This document shows positions 1 to 6,039 of a stretch of DNA of 16,730 nt, piece by piece. Origin of the DNA: Lachnospiraceae bacterium UBA7060 (GTDB lineage Bacteria > Bacillota > Clostridia > Lachnospirales > Lachnospiraceae); assembly GCA_002493835.1 (NCBI GenBank), contig DLAA01000156.1:1-16730 (forward strand), read 5' to 3'. The notes beneath the pieces are model-generated. The model was not told where the DNA came from and did not search any database. It saw only the letters and a list, made by a program, of their open reading frames with translations. Numbering within the stretch: position 1 is the first letter of the stretch; each line of letters starts with the position of its first letter. A program made the position numbers and the translations under genes.

Positions 1-147
1 ATCCTGTTCGTGCCCAGGGTCAATACGCTGTTCAGCGCGGCGGTGGAAATCGTGCCGCTGCAAATGCTTGCTTACTATGTTGCGAAGGAAAACGGCTGCG
101 ATATCGATAAGCCGAAAAATCTGGCGAAATCCGTTACCGTGGAATAA
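1..147 (+). CDS. glmS: Glutamine-fructose-6-phosphate aminotransferase (isomerizing), C-terminal end only
   Basis: Only the last 48 codons are inside the window, read in frame 1 and ending with TAA at 145-147. The translated end, with PLQMLAYYVA followed by KPKNLAKSVTVE, is the hallmark C-terminus of GlmS, whose second SIS (sugar isomerase) domain closes with this tail. GlmS converts fructose-6-phosphate and glutamine to glucosamine-6-phosphate in the cytoplasm, the first committed step to UDP-GlcNAc for peptidoglycan and surface glycans. pyrG starts 14 nt downstream, so the two are probably cotranscribed. The catalytic N-terminal glutaminase half and any upstream regulatory element, such as a glmS ribozyme, lie outside the window. 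Another SIS protein is possible, but the AKSVTVE ending is very specific. Confidence 0.93.
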   Translation: MLFVPRVNTLFSAAVEIVPLQMLAYYVAKENGCDIDKPKNLAKSVTVE

Positions 148-161
148 GAGGGGAGCAGACC

Positions 162-1760
162 ATGACGAAGTATATTTTTGTGACCGGCGGTGTGGTGTCC
201 GGCCTGGGAAAGGGAATCACCGCCGCGTCTCTTGGGCGGCTGCTGAAGGCCAGGGGACTGAAGGTCGCCGCACAGAAGCTGGACCCGTATATCAACGTTG
301 ACCCCGGCACCATGAGCCCCTATCAGCACGGGGAGGTCTATGTCACCGAGGACGGCGCGGAGACGGACCTGGACCTGGGACACTATGAGCGGTTCATCGA
401 TGAGGACTTGAATCAGTTTTCCAATCTGACCACCGGAAAGGTCTACTGGAACGTGCTCAACAAGGAGCGCAGGGGGGAATACCTGGGCTCCACGGTCCAG
501 GTCATCCCCCATATCACCAATGAAATCAAGGACTTTGTCTATCGGGTGGGCAAGCAGACGGACGCGGATGTGGTCATCACGGAGATCGGCGGCACCATTG
601 GCGACATCGAGTCTCAGCCCTTTATCGAGGCTGTCCGGCAGATTTCCCTGGAAGTGGGGAAGGAGAACACCCTGTTCATCCATGTGACCCTGGTGCCCTT
701 CCTCCGGGGCTCCGATGAGCATAAAAGCAAGCCCACCCAGCACTCCGTCCGGGAGCTGCAAAGCATGGGCGTGAAGCCGGACCTTGTGGTCCTTCGCTGT
801 GACGAGCCTCTGGAAAAGAGCATTTTCCAGAAGATCAGCCTTTTCTGCAATGTAAAGCCCGACTGCGTCATTGAAAACATCACCCTTCCCAATCTGTATG
901 AAGCGCCCCTGATGCTGGAAAAGCAGGACTTTTCCGGGATTGTCTGCCGGGAGCTGGGATTGAACACGCCGGAGCCGGATCTGACGGAGTGGAAGAATCT
1001 GGTGGAAAAGATTTATCACCCCAGCAAGACGGTGACCATTGGCCTGATCGGAAAATACGTCCAGCTCCACGACGCTTACCTCTCCGTGGCGGAGGCGCTG
1101 CGCCACGCCGGTTATGCCCTGGACGCCCAGGTGCAGATCCGGTGGATTGACTCCGAGACCATCACCCCCGAGACCTGCCAGGAGAAATTGGCGGATCTGG
1201 ATGGGATGATTGTGCCAGGAGGCTTTGGCAGCCGGGGCATTGAGGGCATGATCCTGGCTGCGGGATTCGCCCGGGAAAACCGGATTCCCTATTTTGGAAT
1301 CTGCCTGGGAATGCAGATCATGGTCATGGAATTCGCCCGTTTCGCCGGGCTCGCCGACGCCAACTCCGGCGAATTTGACAAGGATTCAAAAAACAAGGTT
1401 ATCGACTTTATGCCCGGCCAGAGCGAGGAGCGGGACAAGGGCGGTACCCTCCGCCTGGGGGCCTATCCCTGCGTCATTGCCCCGGGCACGACCATGGCGC
1501 GCTGCTACGGCGTACTGGAAATCCGGGAGAGACACCGCCACCGGTATGAATTCAACAACCAATTCCGGTCCTTCCTCACAGAGGCGGGCCTGACCCTGAG
1601 CGGAACATCCCCGGACAGCCGCCTGGTGGAGACGGTGGAGTTTCGGGACCGTCCCTTCCATGTGGGTGTCCAGTTCCACCCGGAATTCAAAAGCCGCCCC
1701 AATAAGCCCCACCCCTTGTTTCTGGGCTTCCTGAAAGCCAGCCTGGAAACCGAAAAATAA
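162..1760 (+). CDS. pyrG: CTP synthase
   Basis: This 532-aa cytoplasmic enzyme converts UTP to CTP using ATP and glutamine, the last step of de novo CTP synthesis. The N-terminal amidoligase domain (about 1-267) opens with the P-loop-like GGVVSGLGKG at residues 9-18. The C-terminal class I glutamine amidotransferase domain (about 290-530) carries the oxyanion-loop PGGFGSRG, the nucleophile Cys381 in FGICLGMQ, and His506/Glu508 in QFHPEF, completing the catalytic triad. Length is normal for the family (about 530-545 aa). The ATG at 162 has a purine-rich GAGGGGAG site about 6 nt upstream. It follows glmS by 14 nt and ends at a strong hairpin terminator, so glmS-pyrG looks like one transcription unit. 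Codon use is GC-rich compared with the polysaccharide genes. Confidence 0.98.
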   Translation: MTKYIFVTGGVVSGLGKGITAASLGRLLKARGLKVAAQKLDPYINVDPGTMSPYQHGEVYVTEDGAETDLDLGHYERFIDEDLNQFSNLTTGKVYWNVLNKERRGEYLGSTVQVIPHITNEIKDFVYRVGKQTDADVVITEIGGTIGDIESQPFIEAVRQISLEVGKENTLFIHVTLVPFLRGSDEHKSKPTQHSVRELQSMGVKPDLVVLRCDEPLEKSIFQKISLFCNVKPDCVIENITLPNLYEAPLMLEKQDFSGIVCRELGLNTPEPDLTEWKNLVEKIYHPSKTVTIGLIGKYVQLHDAYLSVAEALRHAGYALDAQVQIRWIDSETITPETCQEKLADLDGMIVPGGFGSRGIEGMILAAGFARENRIPYFGICLGMQIMVMEFARFAGLADANSGEFDKDSKNKVIDFMPGQSEERDKGGTLRLGAYPCVIAPGTTMARCYGVLEIRERHRHRYEFNNQFRSFLTEAGLTLSGTSPDSRLVETVEFRDRPFHVGVQFHPEFKSRPNKPHPLFLGFLKASLETEK

Positions 1761-1762
1761 GC

Positions 1763-1803
1763 AAAACGAGCCGGTGTTCCAGAGGAATACCGGCTCGTTT
1801 TTT
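1763..1803. terminator. Strong hairpin terminator, probably bidirectional, between pyrG and the VWA gene
   Basis: An 18-bp inverted repeat (left arm 1763-1780, right arm 1784-1801, one G-U pair, 3-nt loop AGA) is followed by a run of T to 1803. It lies 2 nt after the pyrG stop and 14 nt after the end of the convergent VWA gene. On the minus strand the left arm also ends in TTTT followed by a T-rich stretch, so it can serve both converging genes. Confidence 0.93.
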
Positions 1804-1816
1804 AGCGGCACGCCGA

Positions 1817-2470
1817 TTATTTGCGGCTGCCTCTTTTCTTCATGTCCTTGCGGATCGTGTCCAGGCAGGCGCTGGGCACGGCGCCGCATTTGCGGAAGGA
1901 GGCCACCGTTTCGCTCATCATCTGGAAATTCAGCTCTGTCCCGGCCCCGTCAGGCACATAGTCCACAGCCCGGTCGGCGTCGATGCCGAACTGTCCGGCA
2001 GTCTCCACCGCGTCAATGTTGGCGCCGAGGAAGATAAACTCCCATCCAAAGCGCTCTTTCTGCTGCTGGATCAGCTCTTTGACCTGGGCGCAGGTGTAAC
2101 GGCGGCTGGAATTTTCCTCGCCGTCGGTGATGATGACAAACATCACCTTTTCCGCCCGAAAGTCCTCCGCGGTGTTCTTCTGGGCGGTGCTGATCTTGTG
2201 GATGGTCATCCCGATGGCATCCAGCAAAGCCGTGGTGCCGCCCACGCGGTATTCCTTCTCGGTGATGGGCTGGACGGCCCGGATATCGATGCGGTCATGG
2301 AGCAGTTCGTAGCGGTTGTCAAACAGCACCGTGGTGATGACGCACGCCCCGTCCAATTTTCGCTGCTTTTCCAGCATGGAGTTGAAGCCGCCGATGGTGT
2401 CCTTTTCCAGACCGGCCATGGAGCCGCTCTTGTCCAGGATGAATACCAGTTCCGTTAAATTCTTTTTCAT
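1817..2470 (-). CDS. von Willebrand factor A (VWA) domain protein with intact MIDAS
   Basis: This 217-aa protein is nearly all one VWA domain. The metal-ion-dependent adhesion site is complete: DKSGS at residues 13-17 (Asp13, Ser15, Ser17), Thr80 in GGTTALLD, and Asp116 in ITDGEEN. There is no signal peptide or membrane segment, so it is probably cytoplasmic, unlike adhesins; intracellular VWA proteins usually act in metal-dependent protein-protein contacts. The ATG at 2470 has a perfect AGGAGGG site (2478-2484) 7 nt upstream. The C-terminus is basic (MKKRGSRK). It lies 83 nt downstream of, and in the same direction as, the macro-domain gene, which suggests a functional pair. The partner and substrate are unknown; I infer nothing beyond a scaffold-like or chaperone-like role. 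Confidence 0.9.
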   Translation of the reverse strand: MKKNLTELVFILDKSGSMAGLEKDTIGGFNSMLEKQRKLDGACVITTVLFDNRYELLHDRIDIRAVQPITEKEYRVGGTTALLDAIGMTIHKISTAQKNTAEDFRAEKVMFVIITDGEENSSRRYTCAQVKELIQQQKERFGWEFIFLGANIDAVETAGQFGIDADRAVDYVPDGAGTELNFQMMSETVASFRKCGAVPSACLDTIRKDMKKRGSRK

Positions 2471-2529
2471 AGAGAAGCCCTCCTGTTTTTTTGTGTATCC
2501 ATAGGATACCGCAGGGGGGCGTTCGTTTG

Positions 2530-2546
2530 GTCGCTTTCAAAGCGAC
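2530..2546. other. Small hairpin between the macro and VWA genes
   Basis: A perfect 6-bp stem (GTCGCT, loop TTCAA, AGCGAC) begins 7 nt past the macro-gene stop on the minus strand. No T run follows, so it is not a standard terminator. It could be a weak pause or an mRNA-processing structure within a macro-VWA transcript. Confidence 0.4.
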
Positions 2547-2553
2547 AGATCTC

Positions 2554-3594
2554 TTATCCGGCGCCGAGAAGAGGCTGGTCGTATTGGAAGAGCACTTCGT
2601 TGATCTTGTAGATGTCGTAATTTCCGTTGACGATGAAAAATTCCACAATCACATCAAACTTCTGACTGTGGGATAATGCGTATCCGGCCCGTTCCAGCAG
2701 GTCGTCGGTTTCCGCCAGGGTGAGCTCCAGAGCGATGGCCAGAGCCAGGATTGTCCGCTTCCCGGGCATATAGCCCTTGCCGGTGCGGATCTTGGAAAAC
2801 AGCTTCCGGTCGAGATTGGCCCGCTTGTATACCTCCGCGTCGGTTTTTCCCTTGGCGTCGATGAGGCGCAGAAGGGCGGCGTTGAAGGGCTCGTCCAGAT
2901 TTCCGATCAGGTCGTCCAGCTCCCTGGAAGCCATCCTGGCCATCGGCGGCGGACAGGATGCCGGAGGCGGGCAGGGCGCCGCCTTACAGGGGACCTCCTC
3001 AGCGTCACGCAGGGCCCTTTTCTCCACATCCAGCAGCCTGCGGCGGAGGCTCCGGTGGGTGTTTACATAGTTTTCGTCTATGTAGCTCTCCACCGCGCCG
3101 AGCAGCTCCTTGCTGACGGCAAAGGCCTCCCGGTCAAAGATCACCAGGTAAACCTCAAGCTCATGCTGGGCGAGGAAGTCCGCAATGGCGGCAGTGGCCA
3201 CCTGGAGCGCCTTGTCCTTGGGATAGCCATAAATGCCGCTGGAAATCAGCGGAAAGGCGATGCTTTTGCACCGGTGCTTTACGGCCAGCTCCATGGACTG
3301 CGTATAGGCGCTGCGCAGCAAGATTTCGCTCTGCCGGGCGTTCCAGGGACGGTATACCGGCCCGGCGGCATGGATGATGAATTTCGCGGGAAGGTCAAAG
3401 CCCGGCGTCATGACTGCCTGGCCTGTTTGAATGGGGGCGGCCTTCTCGCAGGCGGAGCGCAGCTTTGCCGGGCCTGCGGCCTTGAAAATCGCCCCGCAGA
3501 CGCCGCCGCCCATGGTCAGAGACGTGTTGGCGGCATTGACAATGGCATCCACCTGCATTTTTGTAATATCCTGTCGGACGAGCGCAAAGGGCAT
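2554..3594 (-). CDS. Macro domain protein fused to a C-terminal helical DNA-binding-like domain
   Basis: In this 346-aa protein, residues 1-170 are a macro domain of the type that binds ADP-ribose or removes it from proteins. It starts at DITKMQVDAIVNAAN (9-23) and has the glycine-rich GGGVCGAIF (29-37) and the second ligand loop ISSGIYGYP (117-125). A linker (about 195-222) is rich in Pro, Cys and Ala. Residues about 223-346 form an all-helical domain with a DAEVYKRANLDRKLFSKIR segment resembling an XRE-like helix-turn-helix, ending in YDQPLLG, a domain common in Clostridia. The ATG at 3594 follows GGGAGG (3604-3609) by 9 nt. The combination suggests ADP-ribose sensing or erasing tied to DNA or protein binding. 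The macro assignment is firm; the function of the C-terminal domain is inferred. Confidence 0.9.
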   Translation of the reverse strand: MPFALVRQDITKMQVDAIVNAANTSLTMGGGVCGAIFKAAGPAKLRSACEKAAPIQTGQAVMTPGFDLPAKFIIHAAGPVYRPWNARQSEILLRSAYTQSMELAVKHRCKSIAFPLISSGIYGYPKDKALQVATAAIADFLAQHELEVYLVIFDREAFAVSKELLGAVESYIDENYVNTHRSLRRRLLDVEKRALRDAEEVPCKAAPCPPPASCPPPMARMASRELDDLIGNLDEPFNAALLRLIDAKGKTDAEVYKRANLDRKLFSKIRTGKGYMPGKRTILALAIALELTLAETDDLLERAGYALSHSQKFDVIVEFFIVNGNYDIYKINEVLFQYDQPLLGAG

Positions 3595-3636
3595 GGTTGA
3601 CCGCCTCCCATGGGTGCGACGAATCCTGATTTGCTG

Positions 3637-3681
3637 CCCAATGCATACACCGGCCTGTCCGGGCAGGGGGGCAGCATTGGG
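3637..3681 (-). repeat. Inverted repeat between the SLOG and macro genes
   Basis: CCCAATGC (3637-3644) and GCATTGGG (3674-3681) are perfect 8-bp inverted arms around a 29-nt G/C-rich middle that holds a further short CCTG/CAGG pairing. On the minus strand it lies immediately after the SLOG-gene stop and about 43 nt before the macro start codon. No T run follows, so it is not a convincing terminator and may be a leader structure of the macro gene. Confidence 0.45.
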
Positions 3682-4185
3682 TTAATCGCTGCGAAAAAGA
3701 ATCCCAGGGCATTTTCTCCGGCCCTGACGGTATTCTCTTCCTATTATCTGGGAACAAAGCGGAAAAGTCAACAGCCAAACGGCGGCGGAGTCCCATTTTC
3801 TCCCATGGAGGCCATATTTATTTTCTGACAATTTGCTCAAATTCTTCATTTTCCGCACTTGATAAAAAACACGAACGGGAATCTTACGCTTTTTGCAATT
3901 GTCGATGACATATTTTGTACCACGGGATTTCCCGTCCCAAAAGGCAAGCACGACATCGGAATACTCGATAATGGTTATATTCCTTTTAAGCGGTGCATCC
4001 CTTCCATATTGATTGTATTCCGGCAAGAATTCTGTCAGTTTCATGTTATGAGATAACGCATACTTCTTTGCGGAGGTGTCCACGCCTTTCGCACCGCCAG
4101 ATACGATTTCTGTTGTGCATGCTGGCAGGTATTTTTCCAAATTGTTGACACAAAGACCTCTTGATCCAATGACTGCAACTTTCAT
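3682..4185 (-). CDS. SLOG-superfamily (YspA/DUF2493-like) nucleotide-binding protein, probably frameshifted near the C-terminus
   Basis: The first 107 residues form a Rossmann-like SLOG domain: the N-terminal strand and loop KVAVIGSRG, then the ligand loop IVSGGAKGVDTSAKKYA (27-43), then RNITIIEYSD and LAFWDGKSRGT. This superfamily (DprA, LOG, YpsA) binds nucleotides or nucleotide-derived ligands. Related proteins are about 125 aa, but this frame runs to 167 aa with an unlikely tail rich in Trp, Cys and Arg. A one-base -1 shift at the A6 run at 3864-3869 (T6 on the coding strand) gives F107 followed by LSSAENEEFEQIVRK and a stop at 3818-3820. That 122-aa product looks natural. The ATG at 4185 has only a weak purine-rich ribosome site (TTGAGG). 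It is divergent from an RHH regulator with matching operators. The fold is confident; the ligand is unknown. Confidence 0.8.
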   Translation of the reverse strand: MKVAVIGSRGLCVNNLEKYLPACTTEIVSGGAKGVDTSAKKYALSHNMKLTEFLPEYNQYGRDAPLKRNITIIEYSDVVLAFWDGKSRGTKYVIDNCKKRKIPVRVFYQVRKMKNLSKLSENKYGLHGRKWDSAAVWLLTFPLCSQIIGREYRQGRRKCPGILFRSD

Positions 4186-4205
4186 ACAGCAACCTCAAAT
4201 TTCGT

Positions 4206-4223
4206 AGATATACAGTATATCCA
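4206..4223. promoter_or_regulatory. Candidate RHH operator in front of the SLOG gene
   Basis: It contains a perfect 15-bp palindrome GATATAC-A-GTATATC (4207-4221), 21 nt upstream of the SLOG start codon and just downstream of its likely -10. It matches the site at 4258-4275 at 15 of 18 positions in direct orientation. I infer a binding site for the adjacent ribbon-helix-helix protein. Confidence 0.6.
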
Positions 4224-4231
4224 TTTGCAAT

Positions 4232-4240
4232 AGTATAGCA
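4232..4240 (-). promoter_or_regulatory. Extended -10 promoter for the SLOG gene
   Basis: The minus strand reads TGCTATACT, an extended -10 element (TGn plus TATACT). No good -35 is visible upstream. The predicted start point is near 4225, so a protein bound at 4206-4223 would sit on the initially transcribed region and could block transcription. Confidence 0.45.
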
Positions 4241-4257
4241 CTAATTCAGCATAAAAT

Positions 4258-4275
4258 AAATATACAATATATCTA
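4258..4275. promoter_or_regulatory. Candidate RHH operator in front of the RHH gene
   Basis: This is the second copy of the 18-bp site (15 of 18 identical to 4206-4223), ending 17 nt before the ATG of the RHH regulator. The start-to-start distance between sites is 52 bp, about five helical turns, so both would face the same side of the DNA. This fits autorepression plus repression of the divergent SLOG gene. Confidence 0.6.
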
Positions 4276-4292
4276 AATTAGAGGGTTTCTTT

Positions 4293-4496
4293 ATGGCGAT
4301 AAAAAGTGTATCCATTCGTATTGAAGAAGAGATGCTGGAAAAGCTCAGCTATGTTGCCGATTATGAGGGTAGAAGTGTGAACAGCCACATTCTTGTGCTC
4401 ATCCGGGAAAACATCAAGGCGCATGAACAGGCCCATGGAATGATTGAAGGCAGAATCAATCCCGAAGTAAATGTGAAACCTACAAGAAAGAATTAA
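4293..4496 (+). CDS. Ribbon-helix-helix (Arc-like) DNA-binding protein
   Basis: This small 67-aa protein has the RHH layout: a short N-terminal strand SVSIRIEEEM (5-14), helix one LEKLSYVADYEG, a turn with RSVNSHI, and helix two ILVLIRENIKAHEQAHG. Alternating residues of the N-terminal strand normally enter the DNA major groove as a dimer. The C-terminal 16 residues look disordered. The ATG at 4293 has GAGGG (4281-4285) 7 nt upstream. It is divergent from the SLOG gene across 107 nt that hold two matching operator-like sites, so it probably represses itself and that neighbour. Similar proteins are common on mobile elements and as antitoxins. I see no toxin-like partner on the same strand. The DNA-binding call is good; the regulatory target is inferred. 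Confidence 0.82.
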   Translation: MAIKSVSIRIEEEMLEKLSYVADYEGRSVNSHILVLIRENIKAHEQAHGMIEGRINPEVNVKPTRKN

Positions 4497-4497
4497 A

Positions 4498-4519
4498 GCC
4501 CGCAAAGGGCCTTTCGGGC
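4498..4519 (+). other. Hairpin just after the RHH stop codon
   Basis: GCCCG (4498-4502) and AAAG (4504-4507) pair with CTTT (4511-4514) and CGGGC (4515-4519), giving nine pairs with one bulged C and a 3-nt loop. The following bases are A-rich, not T-rich, so it is not itself an intrinsic terminator. It precedes the real one and may protect the RHH mRNA end. Confidence 0.5.
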
Positions 4520-4525
4520 AAAAAG

Positions 4526-4564
4526 AAAGGACGCCGATTTCCATCAATCAGCGTCCTTTTCTGA
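4526..4564. terminator. Bidirectional intrinsic terminator between convergent RHH and glycosyltransferase genes
   Basis: AAAGGACGC (4526-4534) pairs with GCGTCCTTT (4551-4559), extended inside by GATT/AATC after a mismatch, and is followed by TTTTC on the + strand. On the minus strand the stem is followed by CTTTTT, so it can also stop transcripts from the glycosyltransferase gene. Between it and that gene (4565-4763) I see no coding sequence, only a TATAAT-like hexamer and a short CGCTTC/GAAGCG inverted repeat. Confidence 0.8.
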
Positions 4565-4763
4565 TATAATGCGCTCTGGCTTTTAGGGTTACTTTATCTG
4601 TGGAGTGATTTGCTCCTGTGAAAAATCCGAACCATGCACAGGATGTCCTTTTACGCTTCCTCACGCATACGAAGCGATTGGTTAACCATTAGACAGTGGG
4701 TGAATAAGTCGCAAGCCTGCATAAAATGGAAGAAAATAAGTTTTAACATTATGTAATGCTTTC

Positions 4764-5579
4764 TTATCTCAGGAATGAGCGATATACGCGCCTTCTCATT
4801 GGATTCGGAAGCAGGCATACAAACGTTAAACCAATGGTAACAAAAATAAAACTAGGAAGGGTGTACAACCCAAGCTGATATAATTGCCAGCGGAGCTTGA
4901 CAGCCTGCTTAAGATAGTAAAACCCACCTCTGCGGCGGTAAAGACCGCTATCAACACGCATATAGCATAGCGTGTTTGGCAAATTATACCCCTTAGCTCC
5001 GGAAAGAAGCAAATATCCCCAAAGTGCGTAGTCCTCATGTAATATGTTGTTGGGGTAACCACCGACAGCGAGTATTGCAGACCTGCGGTACATGACAGTG
5101 GGATGGTTGAAAGGATTGCGTAAGCGGGCATAGCGCAGAAGCTCTTCATGGGTCTCCGGCATATTTTTATGGGAGATGATATTTTGGGGTGTTCCCTCAA
5201 ACTCGTCGATTGCACCGCCAACGATGGATAATTCTGGATCTTCCTGAAATTTTTGAAGCTGAAGCTCACAGCGGTTTGGCAGAGCGATATCATCAGAATC
5301 CATCCGCGCAACAAGATCGTTTTTACATTCGCGCAAGCCAATGTTTAAGGCATGAGCCAAACCTTGATTTTTTTCAAGGCGGATGACATGCAAAACATCG
5401 CCGTGGCTTTTACAAGCTGTCTCAATGATCGCATCCAGCTCCGTTGTCAATGGACCATCACACATAAGCACAAAATCATTGGTTGGTACGCTTTGGGAGA
5501 AAATGCTCTGAATGCTCTGCCGCAGGTAGTCGGGTTTTTCCTTGGCGTAAACAGACATCAGCACACTATATTCGTCCAA
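4764..5579 (-). CDS. Family 2 glycosyltransferase (AmsE-like), membrane-associated C-terminus
   Basis: The protein is 271 aa from the TTG at 5577-5579. A GT-A fold begins directly with DEYSVLMSVY, the usual start of AmsE-type family 2 transferases. It has the donor/metal motif MDSDD (Asp94, Asp96) and a later HEDYALWG with the likely catalytic Asp183. A hydrophobic segment (about 242-258) and a basic tail anchor it at the inner face of the membrane. GGGGGGT lies 6 nt before this TTG, whereas the in-frame ATG at 5609 has no ribosome site; that start would add 10 residues. It stands alone on the minus strand with a consensus promoter, separate from the main + strand glycan operon. It presumably adds one sugar to a surface polysaccharide or lipid-linked glycan; the sugar is unknown. 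Confidence 0.88.
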   Translation of the reverse strand: MDEYSVLMSVYAKEKPDYLRQSIQSIFSQSVPTNDFVLMCDGPLTTELDAIIETACKSHGDVLHVIRLEKNQGLAHALNIGLRECKNDLVARMDSDDIALPNRCELQLQKFQEDPELSIVGGAIDEFEGTPQNIISHKNMPETHEELLRYARLRNPFNHPTVMYRRSAILAVGGYPNNILHEDYALWGYLLLSGAKGYNLPNTLCYMRVDSGLYRRRGGFYYLKQAVKLRWQLYQLGLYTLPSFIFVTIGLTFVCLLPNPMRRRVYRSFLR

Positions 5580-5653
5580 TGTCTCACCCCCCAGAAGTCG
5601 ATAGTCCATTTATAAAATGAGCTGGAACATAATTTGACATGGTATCTTAACAG

Positions 5654-5682
5654 AGTATATCACAAATTCCTGCAGGTTTCAA
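5654..5682 (-). promoter_or_regulatory. Sigma-A type promoter for the minus-strand glycosyltransferase
   Basis: On the minus strand, TTGAAA (5682-5677) and TATACT (5659-5654) are separated by exactly 17 nt, an excellent housekeeping promoter. Predicted start is near 5647, about 68 nt before the TTG start and 38 nt before the alternative ATG. Confidence 0.78.
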
Positions 5683-5717
5683 CTGTTAAAATCGTGAAAT
5701 TATCAATATGAGAAATG

Positions 5718-5927
5718 CTATTTTTCCTGCTCGGTTTCTTCAATTACGCAGCGGTTTAAAGCGAATTGTAAAAGAATGCCTATCAGTTCATTCCTGCTGC
5801 GACCTGTTTTTGCGGAAATTTCATCGATTTTTCCAACAATTTCGTCCTTGACGCGGATTGAAAACACTTTGTATCCATCTTCGCCTTTTGCGCGTTTTGG
5901 ACGAATGATTAGTTGTTCGTTTTTCAT
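5718..5927 (-). CDS. Ribbon-helix-helix (CopG-like) DNA-binding protein
   Basis: This is a 69-aa protein starting at the ATG at 5925-5927, chosen because GGAGG (5934-5938) lies 6 nt upstream; an upstream ATG at 5948 would add seven residues but has no ribosome site. The N-terminal 20 residues are basic (KNEQLIIRPKRAKG), followed by the RHH core: strand YKVFSIRVKDEI, helix one VGKIDEISAKTG, turn RSRNELI, helix two IGILLQFALNRCVI, and an acidic tail. Dimers of this fold grip DNA through the strand. Its upstream region holds a 17-bp palindrome and three 12-bp-spaced repeats that are candidate operators. It is distinct in sequence from the RHH at 4293, and the pair flanks the lone glycosyltransferase. 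Its likely role is autoregulation or control of the polysaccharide cluster. Confidence 0.82.
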   Translation of the reverse strand: MKNEQLIIRPKRAKGEDGYKVFSIRVKDEIVGKIDEISAKTGRSRNELIGILLQFALNRCVIEETEQEK

Positions 5928-5942
5928 ATTGCACCTCCAATT

Positions 5943-5959
5943 AAGCATATTTTATGCTT
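5943..5959. promoter_or_regulatory. 17-bp palindrome upstream of the second RHH gene
   Basis: AAGCATA-TTT-TATGCTT is a perfect inverted repeat immediately upstream of the ribosome site of the RHH gene at 5927. The position suits an autoregulatory operator. Its right arm (TATGCTT) resembles the TATGTTAT units at 5976-6007. Confidence 0.5.
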
Positions 5960-5975
5960 GAATTAGGATGCAATA

Positions 5976-6007
5976 TATGTTATTATTTATGTTATAAAAT
6001 ATGTTTT
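5976..6007. repeat. Three direct repeats TATGTTAT/TATGTTTT with exact 12-bp spacing
   Basis: TATGTTAT starts at 5976 and 5988, and TATGTTTT at 6000. The identical 12-bp period and location upstream of an RHH gene resemble tandem binding sites of RHH repressors or partition-type proteins. The region is AT-rich, so chance similarity is possible, but the strict period argues for an array. Confidence 0.5.
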
Positions 6008-6039
6008 CGCTGTTAAATATGACGAAAAGAGGACAGTCC

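Noticed and set aside
148..161. CTP-dependent leader attenuation of pyrG as in Bacillus subtilis
   Set aside because: Only 14 nt separate glmS and pyrG; there is no leader promoter, initial G run or attenuator hairpin.
75..1106. A 343-aa minus-strand open frame opposite glmS/pyrG
   Set aside because: It lies antisense to pyrG, whose identity is certain, and its composition reflects GC-rich third positions. No recognisable domain.
3055..3600. A 181-aa + strand open frame opposite the macro-domain gene
   Set aside because: It is a shadow of the macro gene, which has clear motifs and a ribosome site. The + frame has no known domain.
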